This document shows positions 10,775 to 21,211 of a stretch of 64,000 bases of DNA, in pieces. The position numbers and the translations under genes are program-made. This DNA comes from Flammulina velutipes (lineage: Eukaryota > Basidiomycota > Agaricomycetes > Agaricales > Physalacriaceae). Positions within the stretch are counted from its first letter, which is position 1; each line of letters begins with the position of its first letter. The notes beneath the pieces are model-generated. The model did no database searches. It was not told where the DNA came from and saw only the letters and a program-made list of their open reading frames with translations. The DNA is taken from contig CM022377.1 of the NCBI GenBank assembly GCA_011800155.1, positions 1,240,001 through 1,304,000 of the forward strand. Reading direction: 5' to 3'.

Positions 10775-12267
10775 GGTGGTTGGTAGTTAACCTTACAGGG
10801 CCCCTCCTTACTCGGATCAAAATGGTGGTTGACGCCACATATGTAGGCATGATGATAACTTAGCATAGAAGCATAGTAGATATGTAGGTATGAGAGAGTA
10901 ATAAGTATGTTATCGAGGCATACGACGAGAGCTGGCAAGCGGGCGGTAAGAAAAGTATATGGTAATGACTTGGAAGGGCTTCAAAGCTATTTTATTGAGT
11001 TTCTTCGAGCCCGACAGAATGGCCTGCAAGTGCCATGTTTCCTACAAAGCCCAAAGTAAGCCTCAAGATGGTCAAAAGAAAGAAAGAAATACTACGTCTG
11101 CCAGGAATGATGTCGAGGTTGTCCATAAGCCAACCTCCAACTACACAGCATTCCCCGCCGACAAAGGTCATTAATCCTGCACACTGCCCCCTTTCATCAA
11201 TACGGGTGCGCACACATGGCCTGGACTTGAAATGCCAGGCAACGACAGTAATGCTCCTGCGCAGACTACTCGGCGACCTTGTATGCACCCTGAGACGATG
11301 AGTGAATCAAAGGCCTTGGGGTCTCAATGAGACCTTGCTGCCCCGTTGCTCTGGCGCCCCCAATTTCCGGTCTTCGGGACCACACCATGGCCCCTAGAAA
11401 CCATCTGGGTTGGATCTTGGCTCTTCTGTATGGCGAGGCGCGTGAAGTGGCGGCGGCGGTAGAGAGTCATTTGTTGAAGTAGTGACATGCGTTGTGGTAT
11501 TCATTTGACGATCTAGGAATGTGTCAATAATGATGAGCGACTCGAAAGAGGAGGACGCACAATGAAGGCAATGTGCGTAGGCATAGGTAACGCTAGAGCG
11601 CCACGAATCACATAGTAAGTGGTAATAGTAATAGTTGGCCCGTTTCTGAAGGCGTAAAGGTGAGCCTCGAAGCGCGAAGAATGCGAGAAAGTTACGATGT
11701 AGCATGGTGTCACAACGGCGAAGGGAAGGATTCGACGCCTCAAGGCGGTAGAGGCAAAGATGTTGTCATGAGAGAGATGAGAGTTACGAGGAACGGGCCA
11801 AAGTGATGGGTCGTGGGCACTAAGCCAGTATGATTTGGTGGTGGTGGTGGTAGGTGGTGAAGGAGTATCCGTGCTGTACAGCGCCTTTTATACGCGATTC
11901 CAGGGTGATCCATGTGTAAGCAGAACAAAAGCCCGCAGAGCCACAATCCGATAAGACCCTCAAAAAACAAAAGACTAGCCCAAAATGGTATTCCCAAGGC
12001 CAATGCGAACAAGAGCCGGAGCAAATGAACGACAGATGGCGTGTTCTAGGGATCAACGACGGCGAGTCAAGCGTGAGGCTTTCAACTGGAGAGGTCGTCC
12101 CCTCGCCAAGAGCTCCAGGAAGGTATAGCGGGCAGTCGTGAAAATCTGAATGCAAAATTTGGCGGTCAGACGATGAGAATTCGTCAAGCTGCGCTCAAAA
12201 CTGTGAAATTGTGGCGGTTAGATGTCAAGTGTCAAATAATGAGAACGGCGGAAATAGCCTGGAAATA
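10775..12267. other. Intergenic, about 1.5 kb, with an unexplained minus-strand transcription-like unit
   Basis: No family is recognisable. On the minus strand there is a good TATA sequence (TATAAAA at 11886-11892), followed by several overlapping open stretches down to about 11394. These include one of 103 codons starting at 11705 and a 76-codon one (11513-11743) reading RILPFAVVTPCYIVTFSH. Upstream of that TATA, 11820-12155 encodes hydrophobic runs. They may be exons of a small membrane protein or an untranslated transcript; I could not splice them convincingly. Confidence 0.3.
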
Positions 12268-12640
12268 GCCGTCGGCGTCAGTCGTTGACCGGCCCGCTAT
12301 GTTCCCTTCCACTTGTGTCCCAAGACTCCCAACTTCCACGAGAATGTGCGCGTCCTGGGCCGTCGCACATTATCGACTTCTCTTCTCGAGTGGATAGTAA
12401 AAGGTTTATGAAAAGGTCGGTATAAATATTACACTAGTAATCAATCTCTGATTGTCTACCTTTCAAAGACTCTTGGGCGCTACCTTTTTGTGGGACGTGT
12501 CAGATACCACGTCGAAGCCGTCGCTACAACCTTATTGGAAAGAGGACGACCATTCCAGTCCCGCGCGCCTCGACCATCGTTCTCTTCCGAGGCTCCCAAT
12601 ACATCTTCATGACGCGCCCTGCTGGCGAATATAATTGACG
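12268..12640 (+). pseudogene. Truncated copy of the APH-like kinase promoter and N-terminal coding region
   Basis: This stretch aligns with about 15292-15620, the upstream region and first coding part of the APH-like gene. Shared blocks include GCCGTCGGCGTC, AATGTGCGCGTC.TGGGC, ATCGACTTCTC..CG.G.GGATAGTA, ACTCTTGGGCG, and CAATACATCTTCATGAC.CGCC. In translation it begins TLGRYLFVGRV, parallel to TLGRYIFVKRV of the full gene. The frame then breaks and homology stops near 12640. The rest of the kinase, including its catalytic motifs, is absent. It lies on the far side of the Ser/Thr kinase gene, about 3 kb from the parent. Confidence 0.8.
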
Positions 12641-12991
12641 CTAACTGTTATCCTGAGGTTCCACAATATTTTCTGTGGCGCTGTCGCCTGCTTTACTCTA
12701 TCTCGAGACGGCTCTGAGATATCATTCTTATAGCTTGGATCGTGATCATGGTGACATTTGGTATGTGCGCAAATTATCTGAGACATTGCTGACATGCCAA
12801 TCTATTATTATCGAGTTTCTACACCTCTTTCCTGAACCATCATTCTCATCTACCTCTTTCATTTTACAAGGGCTTTGACAGTCCGAGTTGTCATCTTGCA
12901 TTTTCGTTCTACCTCTTTGGATTTACAAGACTCTGGAAGTCTTTAATATCGACCACTCAAAACACCCCTCTTCTTCAGAACGCTTTGCCAA
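12641..12991. other. 5' region of the Ser/Thr kinase gene
   Basis: No gene seen. It contains pyrimidine-rich stretches and a short imperfect repeat (CTACCTCTTT...ATTTTACAAG, near 12849-12928) just upstream of the kinase start codon. Confidence 0.4.
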
Positions 12992-14719
12992 ATGACTCGC
13001 TCTCTTTTTGTTCCAAACATGACCGGCAAGACTATCTGTGAAGGACGCTTCGCGCTCTCAAAAATCCTCGGGGCTGGATCCTACGGTAAAGTCTATCGTG
13101 CCATTTCTACCTGTAACTTGAACAAGGATACCCCTTTACGTGCTATCAAGTGCATGGCCGTTGCTGAGCAGGGCTCGCAGACGGCAATGCTTCAAGCCTC
13201 CGAAACTGACCTCCACGCTAGAGTTAGTGGACATTCGTCCATCGTCGCTCTTCACAAGATCTTCGTCGAGGACGAGCTCCTTTTCCTGGTTATGGACCTT
13301 TGCCCCGGCGGTAATATGTCCTCCTTGATTTCTAGCGGACATTTCTACCTGAAGGACGAAACCCTCAAATCTGCGTTCCTTCAGATTCTCGATGCCCTCC
13401 AACATTGTCACCGCAATGGCGTCTACCATCGCGATATTAAGCCCGACAATATATTCTGTTCGGCCGATAAAACACACTTCTATCTGGGCGATTTTGGGTT
13501 GGCGACGACAAATAGCATGTCGAGGCAGTTCCGTTGCGGAACGAAGCAGTTTATGAGTCCTGGTATGTTGCATGTACTCCTCATCGCATTTTTCTAACTC
13601 GTTCAATTTTCAGAATGTGTCGGGAATGAAAACGATCTGTTCAAGTTCTACCTGCCTAGTGCAAACGATATCTGGGCCTTGGGTGTCTTGTTCACATGCG
13701 CTGTCACCAACCACTTCCCATGGAGATTAGCTCACGACTCGGACATCAGTTTTGCCCGATTTTTGGAGGACGACAATCACCTTCACGTGTTGTTCCCATT
13801 GTCAGACGGATTCCATAAACTTATCACTGGAATGTTCAGGCATGAACCAACAAGTCGGACATCACTCGCTGGCATTCATTCTGCGCTCACCTCGATGTCG
13901 ACATTCTATCCGAAACCCAACGCATATGGACATGTCGTTCCTACGAAGCTGCCCAGCTGGCTCGAAAACTCGTCCGATAGTCTAAGCACCTCCTCGGACC
14001 CGTCGGTGGTCAATCTAGAACCGAAAGGTCATTGGGAGGGAGACAGCACCAGCAGCGGGTCGTGCGTCGAGGATTCGGGGGTCCCACCGATACCAATATT
14101 GATGGTACAATCCGCTTCTCAGTCCTCTGCCTCAAGTGTTCCGGGGCCGATCACACCACCATCCGCTCCTGTCCTTCCTTCGACGCAGATTCCAGGGAAA
14201 CTTGAGGGGATAGGCTCGGGTGTCATGTTCCACCTCGATTCGAGGCGGCCGGAAAACGTCGCATTGTCTTCAAAACCTGCTTGTTTTTCGCCATCTCGAC
14301 CTCGCGTCACCGAGTTGTCTGTCAAGGATTCAGAGGTTCTGCCCATTCCGACGGTTCAATATGATTTCCAGGCATCTCCTTCGACCGCGCCGTGTTCTGC
14401 GCTGGTCCCACTATCTTCTGCCGTTGTTCCTTCTATTCCCAGTGAATTCGAAGGGATTGGCTCGGGGCTGATGTTCAACTTGATGTTGAATGATGTCCTG
14501 TCTGGACCTGTTTCGAGCGCGCCGCGTCCTGTGCTGGCCCCGTTATCTGCTGCTGTTGCTTCTTCTATCCCCAGCTCAGTTGAAGAGATTGGCTCGGGGT
14601 TGGTGTTCAACTTGACGTTGAACAACGCCGTGTCTAGACCTATTGCTGCATTTTTACCTCGTGCGACGGCAAGAGAGAAAACTACGAAGCGATTTGGGGA
14701 CCACTGGCTGGCCCAGTAG
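12992..14719 (+). CDS. Serine/threonine protein kinase, Pat1/Ran1-like, with repetitive tail
   Basis: Kinase domain in the first 300 or so residues: glycine loop ILGAGSYGKVYRA, ATP-binding Lys in LRAIKCM, catalytic VYHRDIKPDNIF, LGDFGLAT, and SPECVGNE in the activation segment. One 51-nt intron (13563-13613) splits SP|ECVG. DIWALGVLFTCAV and a final RHEPTSRTSL close the domain. The overall look is that of the Ran1/Pat1-like kinases common in basidiomycetes. The remaining 230 or so residues are Ser/Pro-rich and contain three diverged copies of an IP..(L/F/V)E.IGSG(V/L)MF.L unit. Nothing shows the substrate. The kinase sits between the APH-like gene and its broken copy. Confidence 0.9.
14161..14645 (+). 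repeat. Imperfect coding repeats in the kinase tail
   Basis: Three units within the kinase gene. Unit 1 carries IPGKLEGIGSGVMFHL, unit 2 carries IPSEFEGIGSGLMFNLMLN, and unit 3 carries IPSSVEEIGSGLVFNLTLN. Units 2 and 3 also share the preceding P(L)S(S/A)AV.(P/S)SIP and are about 40 residues apart. The similarity is visible at DNA level too (for example ATTGGCTCGGGG(C/T)TG.TGTTCAACTTGA). Confidence 0.85.
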
Positions 14720-15291
14720 GTGAGTCTGCTTCTTTTCTTCACTCAATTCACCTTCTTACTTTGTTTACACAGATTACTTCTTCCGATTTCTTCTTTGGAC
14801 GTGGTTTTTCGGACATATGGGCTGTCTTTTGCACTAACATTTCACATTCCACCTTTTCTTTCTTCTTCTTCTTTATTCAGCCAGATCTGGAAGGGGTACT
14901 CGCCATGGTGCAGGGTAAGCGTCCTTCTCAAGCTTTATTCAGCGCTAACTATCTTTTTTCGGATTGGCGGCGATGTTGTTAAAGGGACCGATGACTTTAA
15001 TGATGAGAGGGCTAACCGGATCTATCCAGCAGTTCGTGATGGAATACTGAGAGGTTACGGGGAGCTGTAGTAAGTTAAAGATGGTGTTCGCTGGATCCGG
15101 CGTCTGTAAAGGGATACCGTGAAAGGCAGGAAAAACTATTTGTAAACCCAGAGCTGAAATACTCTGATGAAAAAAAATTGTAACGCGCCTCGCAAAACTT
15201 TGAACGAAAAATCTAAGATCTATCATAAATTGAGCACAACTTCTGAAGCTTCTGAAGCTCAGCGCGTCCAGTTCCTTTTTGGGCTCAAACA
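14720..15291. other. Downstream region of the kinase gene, possibly spliced
   Basis: A perfect donor (GTGAGT) follows the kinase stop codon directly and a pyrimidine tract with CAG ends near 14772; another long pyrimidine tract ends in TTCAG at 14880. This may be a 3' UTR with introns. Weak open frames end at 15068-15070. No protein family seen. Confidence 0.35.
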
Positions 15292-15453
15292 GCCGTCGGC
15301 GTCTTCTGTACTTACCACCACTATCGACGGTAAATGTGCGCGTCGTGGGCTATCCCACGTCGCTCTAATCGACTTCTCGTGCGGATAGTAGAGTCATTAT
15401 GGGAAAGTATGTAGACATCGTGCAGTAATACTGACTCTAATATACATTTTCTA

Positions 15454-16203
15454 GTGACTCTTGGGCGATACATCTTCGTGAAACGTGTCTACGAGAGGGA
15501 CGTTGAAGCCGCCACCATGACCTTCATTCGAAAGAGGACAACTATCCCTGTTCCGCGAGTTTGGGCGGTTATTCCCTACCAAGACTGCCAATACATCTTC
15601 ATGACCCGCCTTTCTGGTAAAGACATGGTCCACACGTCTGTTTGGGAAAAGTTCTCTAGCGTCAAAAGGGAGCGTATCATTGCCCAGCTATGTGGCTACA
15701 TGGAGCAACTTCGTGCTATCGGTCCTCCCCCGGAACATCCGCCTCTCATCTGTAACGTTCTCGGGGGACCTATCCTGGATCATCGCCTCAGCACGACTGG
15801 TCCTTATGGACCATATCGCGACGAGGAACAAATGAATCTACAGATACGGCAAGGTCTTAGCGTTGATGACTTCGCTCGACGCTTCAAACGGGACGATATT
15901 GAACGCGAGCGCATTAGACAATCCCATGATCTTCGACATCCCATCGTATTCACCCACAACGACATAGCTCCTCGGAACATCATGGTTGACGGTGACCGGG
16001 TGACAGGAATCATTGACTGGGAGTGTGCTGGTTGGATGCCGGCGCATTGGGAGTATGTCAAAGCCAAGTGGCTTGAGCATCAACCCGATGGCGGCTGGGC
16101 CAACGACCTCAAGGAGTTCATACCTCCCTACGAAACTGAATCTCTTGTCGATCAAGATTGCGTAGGTTGGTCCCGGGATTGGGTCGGTCGTCTGGACCTA
16201 TGA
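15454..16203 (+). CDS. Aminoglycoside phosphotransferase (APH)-like kinase
   Basis: Single-exon body with the APH fold motifs: IPVPRVWAVIP, YIFMTRLSGKD (hinge), ICNVLGGPILDHR, the catalytic loop FTHNDIAPRNIMV (HxDxxxxN) and metal-binding GIIDWECAGW. It ends near PPYETES. Agaricomycete genomes carry many such genes; substrates are unknown and they are not antibiotic-resistance genes by default. The 5' end is uncertain. The frame continues upstream from 15454 through CTAG, probably a splice acceptor, and the ATG at 15408 does not join in phase by the obvious donor. The ATG at 15517 has an ideal context (GCCGCCACCATG) but lies inside the conserved region. The gene may have lost its first exon. 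Confidence 0.75.
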   Translation: MTLGRYIFVKRVYERDVEAATMTFIRKRTTIPVPRVWAVIPYQDCQYIFMTRLSGKDMVHTSVWEKFSSVKRERIIAQLCGYMEQLRAIGPPPEHPPLICNVLGGPILDHRLSTTGPYGPYRDEEQMNLQIRQGLSVDDFARRFKRDDIERERIRQSHDLRHPIVFTHNDIAPRNIMVDGDRVTGIIDWECAGWMPAHWEYVKAKWLEHQPDGGWANDLKEFIPPYETESLVDQDCVGWSRDWVGRLDL

Positions 16204-16641
16204 TTGCCTTGCTTCAAAGGTTGCGGCGTGACTGGGTAATTCCCCTCTCTGTCCCCAGAGGTCATGGTGCATTGACCATGTCCTTGTTGCCAATGAGTAT
16301 CGTTCAATACTCGATTTGTATTACATACCTTGAGGCGATGGGAGAATGACTAGTAGTATAAAATAGCGGGTGAATGAGGCAACAAACTATCGCGTAAGAG
16401 TTGGCTAAGATGGTCAGATGCGGTGGCGCATCTACGCAGGCTAGCTCAGCAACGACGGAAGCACAGAATATATCGAGGACAAAGAAGAGTCGACTTGGAA
16501 ATCGCGTCCTCATCGGGGACGATATGATTTCTGAAGCGTTGATACGCGACTATGTCCGGTCCGGATTCCGCAGATCATCCTCTTGCAATGATTATGACTA
16601 GGTAAATAGTTCCCTTGCCCATAGCAAACGCTAACTCGTAT
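16204..16641. other. Intergenic, 438 bp
   Basis: Contains one 66-codon open frame (16401-16601) that I do not recognise. It lies just upstream of the F-box gene and may be part of its leader. Confidence 0.3.
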
Positions 16642-18159
16642 ATGTTCAGATGTGGATTTTGTTCATTCGAAGACAGAAAGACACACTTTCCTGCTTTTAC
16701 ACCGAAAACACTCGACACCAATGAGCCCCCTCTTCCCTCAGAAACTTTCGCTCTGCGACAGAGCCTGGCAGAGACGAGGCGCGAGCTGGAACACGTCAAC
16801 GCGGAACTGGAATTCGCAAAGGCAGCCGTTATTCGTATGAAGGAAACACGCTCTCGTGTTTTATCATCCATACACGATCACGAAAAGGCGCAGCGTCCGA
16901 TTCTATCCGTCCCAGACGATGTCCTGCGGGTTATATTCGAATGGGCCGTATGTCTATGCTTAGAAAGAGGGACATATTACTTGCAGACAGTGGACAGGGC
17001 ATCTCCATGGACAATATCCCGTACCTGCAGTCGCTGGCGCGTCCTTGCCATCTCCTATCAGCCTCTGTGGTGTAATCTCATTGTACAAAAGTACTACATC
17101 AACAGCCTATCCCTCCTTGAACTCTCCTTGCAGCGCTCCGCCAGCACTGAATGTGGATTTGCTGTTCACCTTCCCTTATCCAAGGAGGAGGAGATTGACA
17201 GGTTTAAAAATGGGCTCGCGTCGCTTTTGGAGCCTACATCGGGACGTTGGCGCAGTCTCACACTATACACCTCTTCTGATTCCCTCAATGACGCATTTCG
17301 AGGATGGTCCTTCGAGCGTCTCGCTCAACTGGATGTGGACTTCGATGAATGCAGTCACTCCGAATTACTATTAGCCGCTGTCACCACGTTACGGGATACC
17401 CCAATGCTCAGACGTGTACGTATGGAACACCTTTCGAATCACCATCAACTGGATATCCCGTGGGGGCAATTGGTCTTCTACGAATCTCGATCCTCAGATT
17501 TAGGAATTCTGAGTCAGTTGTCAGCTGTCGAGACAATCCTCATCTACGGTCATGAACAGGACTGGCCAGACACATTTGACCTCTTGAAAACGAAGGCGCC
17601 CATTCGTTTCCCCTTCTTACGGACTCTTTCACTGCAGGTTGATGATAATGGCGAACTTCTACTAAATCTGTCTGAGATTCTCGAGGTTCCTGTTCTTAAC
17701 CGCCTGCTTTTCAAACTGAGGGATGGCTGGACGCCTGGGGTTGGTTCAGAATGCCTAAATATTCGTCTTCTGGAACACCTCACTCACCTTTCCATCACGG
17801 GTAACGCGATGCCATATCTACTCAACTTACTCCGCTGCGCAAGGCGTGTGAGCGTACTTCATCTCGTTGACAGAGCGTTGAACGTGCCATTGTTGCGGGC
17901 TCTCCAGGATGCGCATCTCTTGCCATCTTTGCGATGTTTGCAAACTACTAGGTACGGGATGATGAACTCACTCGCGGGAGAAATTATGACGACCATAGAA
18001 GGGAGGGACTGTAGATTTCAAATCATCGGCTGGCCAAGTCAATCCCACCACAGGATGGAGGGGGATACATTGGACAAGTGGAGGGGTTTATGCACGCAGG
18101 GCATCATCACAAGCGAGACTTCTAATCGCGAATTCCAGTTAGAGCACATAATGCTGTAG
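16642..18159 (+). CDS. F-box-like protein with N-terminal coiled coil
   Basis: Intronless, 505 residues. It starts MFRCGFCSFEDRKTHF, followed by a coiled coil (LRQSLAETRRELEHVNAEL...) and an F-box-like motif: ILSVPDDVLRVIFEWAV, then SRTCSRWRVLAISYQPLWCNL. This is the standard build of the large F-box family of Agaricomycetes, in which the box docks on Skp1 of an SCF ubiquitin ligase and the C-terminal leucine-rich part picks the target. The target is unknown. The open frame extends upstream to 16615 but the first ATG is 16642. Confidence 0.88.
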   Translation: MFRCGFCSFEDRKTHFPAFTPKTLDTNEPPLPSETFALRQSLAETRRELEHVNAELEFAKAAVIRMKETRSRVLSSIHDHEKAQRPILSVPDDVLRVIFEWAVCLCLERGTYYLQTVDRASPWTISRTCSRWRVLAISYQPLWCNLIVQKYYINSLSLLELSLQRSASTECGFAVHLPLSKEEEIDRFKNGLASLLEPTSGRWRSLTLYTSSDSLNDAFRGWSFERLAQLDVDFDECSHSELLLAAVTTLRDTPMLRRVRMEHLSNHHQLDIPWGQLVFYESRSSDLGILSQLSAVETILIYGHEQDWPDTFDLLKTKAPIRFPFLRTLSLQVDDNGELLLNLSEILEVPVLNRLLFKLRDGWTPGVGSECLNIRLLEHLTHLSITGNAMPYLLNLLRCARRVSVLHLVDRALNVPLLRALQDAHLLPSLRCLQTTRYGMMNSLAGEIMTTIEGRDCRFQIIGWPSQSHHRMEGDTLDKWRGLCTQGIITSETSNREFQLEHIML

Positions 18160-18512
18160 TATTACATATCAGTACTAGCGTCCCCGAATGCTTCTACGGT
18201 TGTAAAATAAGAATCAACCTTTGAGAATTTGAAAGTCGGCGGCGAGCGTCGCTCTGATCTCAGCAATTGTGGCTGTGTAATATTTGGTGGCGTCCGCGTA
18301 ACTGTCCTCCGTCTCTGCCACGATCTCAACTTCGTGATGTCTTTGGCTAATCTATACTCCAACCTCATTTTTTATCCACGGACGCCATGGAAGCGCCGTA
18401 GGCACAATCGGGCCGATTATTCAGGATTTCGTTATCTGCAAACAGTTTCGCACCTTATTCGCCTTACGTTTTGAGACCATGGCGCTGCTTGTTCTTCCAT
18501 CATTGAACCACC
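18160..18512. other. Intergenic, 353 bp
   Basis: Nothing recognised; serves as 3' flank of the F-box gene and promoter of the carboxypeptidase gene. Confidence 0.4.
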
Positions 18513-20600
18513 ATGTTCAATTCCAAGGAAATCGACTACGAACTTCCCTCCAACTCGGATCCACCAAAGCGACCCGTCGCGTTGAAACGCGTCCTTCTCG
18601 CTTTCATTGGTCTCGCCATTCTTGGACTCTGTCGCCATGAAGAATTTGGATTTGGATACACAGCAGCTCCTACGGAATTGTCGCCTTCATCGTGCCTACA
18701 AGTCGAACCTCTGGTGCCAACGAAGAATGCTGCATTGTACGAAGACGCGGGGAAGCTTATCTCGACAGAGGAGTTCAAACAGAGGGCCGTAGAATGGCTT
18801 GGAGGCGCCGTCCGGATTCCGTACGTTCCTTGCGCAATTACAAAGAGCTTGACTAATAGCAACACTGTAGTACGGAAACTTTCGATGGGATGGGCTCGGT
18901 CGAGGAGGATCCTCGTTATAAGATCCATGCCAAATTCCACGACTATCTCCTTGACGCGTTTCCTCTCGTGTATGCTCTACATCACATCTCGTTTAAAGGT
19001 ACTGATTGTTCGTAGGCACAAGGCTTTTACACTGGAAAAGATCAACACATACGCCCTTCTGTATACTCTTACGGGATCAGACGAGACACTCAAGCCATTG
19101 CTTCTTCTCGCTCACTCAGGCAGGTCGATAGCACTTCAGTCCTTACTCTCTTGTTGACGTGATGAGCCAGACGTCGTTCCTGTAAATCCCGACACCGTCG
19201 ACAAATGGGCCCATCCACCATTCTCCGGCTACTTCGACGGAGAGCGCGTATGGGGCCGTGGCTCGTCAGACGACAAGAGTGGGCTCATCGGAATACTTTC
19301 AGCTCTTGAAAACCTGCTTGAGAAGGACTTCAAGCCGACCAGGACGATTATCTTGGCTTTCGGGTACGACGAAGAAGGTGGTGGACGAAAGGTGAGAAGT
19401 ATGCTCATCAGCTGAGCTCTGACTTAATATTTGCTATAGGGAGCAGGCACGATATCACCTGTAATAACCGAACGTTATGGTGTCGACTCGATTGCTTTGA
19501 TTGTTGACGAAGGTGGTGGATTCATGACCCAGTATGGATCTGCGTTTGCTACGCCTGGTGTCGCAGAGAAGGGATCAATGAATGTCTATGTTCAGGTTGA
19601 TACTCCTGGAGGTCACAGCAGTGTTCCGCCTACACATACTGGCATCGGAATTCTTTCGAGGTTATTGGTGGAGTTTGAAGAGAACCCTTTTGACATCCAC
19701 TTGGTGCGAGTCTTTGTTTCCTATCATCTTTCTATCAAACTCATGCATGATTAGGAGCGTGAAACGCCAACATATGAGCTATTCCAGTGCTTCGCCGAAT
19801 ACGCGCCTGAACTACCTGACGAGCTTCGAAAGAGCATCAAGAAATCGAGGACTAGCAACGAGGACTTGCGTCATGTCGAAGATATTCTGTTCCAGGATCC
19901 CGTTTACAAGAGCCTTGTTGGGACGACGGGTGCCATTGACGTGATCCAAGGCGGCGTGAAGTCGAATGCGCTGCCTGAACAGGCATGGGCTGTTGTAAAT
20001 CATCGTATATCTACGCAAAGGTGCGTCTTCCATCGAGATTCAGAGACGAGCTAACTTGTCCTAGCTCTATCGCGGCTACCGTCAAACATGATAGGGACCT
20101 TCTCGTCAAGCTGGCCGAAAGATACAACCTCACTTACAACGCCTTCGGGGAGGACATTACGCAGACGGCTGGTCCCGCAAAGGGAAAGCTGACTTTATCC
20201 GCCCCTCTTAGTTTGCAGCCTGCGCCTGTTACGCCGACCATTGGAGATGAAGCAGCAGGATACAAGTTACTCTCCGGGACGATAAAGTCGACATATAATG
20301 CTCAACGTGGGCTGGAGGGTGATAACATCGCTGTCGCACCCGGGATGCCGACGGGAAATACGGATACAAGGTTCTACTGGGCGCTTACACGCCACATCTT
20401 CCGGTATAATCATCATGGAGCGGAAGGTACAAATCCTCTATCGGGGGCGCACACTGTAAACGAATGTGAGTGTTAAGGCTTTCGGAATTTTCAATTGAGA
20501 CTGATTGTACTTGGTAGCCATGCGGGTCGAAGCGTTCTTGGAGGTTATCAGGTTCTTTACTACGTTGATATTAAATGTAGATGAGACTGATACATTGTAA
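18513..20600 (+). CDS. CPS1: Vacuolar carboxypeptidase S-like M20 metallopeptidase
   Basis: Zinc dipeptidase/carboxypeptidase of the M20 family, reaching the vacuole as a type II membrane protein in yeast. The N-terminus has a short cytosolic part and one membrane anchor (VLLAFIGLAILGL). Exons join through LLLLAHSDVVPVNPDTVDKW (first zinc ligands), WGRGSSDDKSG (bridging Asp), GYDEEGGG (catalytic and zinc-binding Glu), DEGGGF, and VDTPGGHSSVPP in the dimerisation lobe. The tail has GMPTGNTDTRFYW and HGAEGTNP. The intron at 19120-19170 uses a GC donor (GCAGGT) after CACTCAG; this joint alone restores HSDVVPV. The last small exon ends in NVDETDTL. Eight exons by my reading. Confidence 0.93.
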
Positions 20601-21211
20601 TACCGTTGACCACGAGTACTAGCGAACCTTCCCCGTATCATGGATTTTTATATTCCTTTTGCTCATCGCCGTGTCCAGCATCGGGCGTAAAATTCATTCA
20701 TGCAATCATTGTAGAATCACATCAACTCGCCTTCCTATCCCCTCCATAACAGATTATTCATGGGCGCCACTTTTTCTCCCTGGTCTCGTGATCGCGGAAT
20801 TTCCCGAAAGGTTCTCACGATGTCTCAAATTTACGAAGGTCGTCATTCGACTGCCCTGCGTCGCCTACCAGGCTGTCCAGGCATGCGCGCGCATCTGATG
20901 GTAAATTGTAATACTCCATATCGTTCTGTCTAGACTTGGCTTATTTGGACCTCTAGTTGATAACTGGAAGGCAGCAAAAGCATTTCGCATCTCTTTTGAG
21001 CGCTAAATGCTGCGCCTGGGCAACTTGAAAGAAGATCCCGTACTGACTTTCCTCGAAAGATAAACAAACCGACTTTGGGTCCGAATCGGTGCGATGACGC
21101 AGACTTGTGGCGTCTGTGCGACCTACGTCACACAACGTCAGATCTCCTATATACGCACTCAGCAGGTACAAATGCGACCCAGACATTGCCTGCTCTTTCC
21201 CTCCCCCCACC
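20601..21211. other. Intergenic, 611 bp
   Basis: No coding signal. The last 30 bases before 21212 are pyrimidine-rich (CTCTTTCCCTCCCCCCACC), a usual start-site context in these fungi. Confidence 0.4.

Noticed and set aside
15454..16203. Reading the APH-like gene as antibiotic resistance
   Set aside because: The APH fold is widespread in fungal genomes with unknown small-molecule or protein substrates; nothing nearby suggests resistance.
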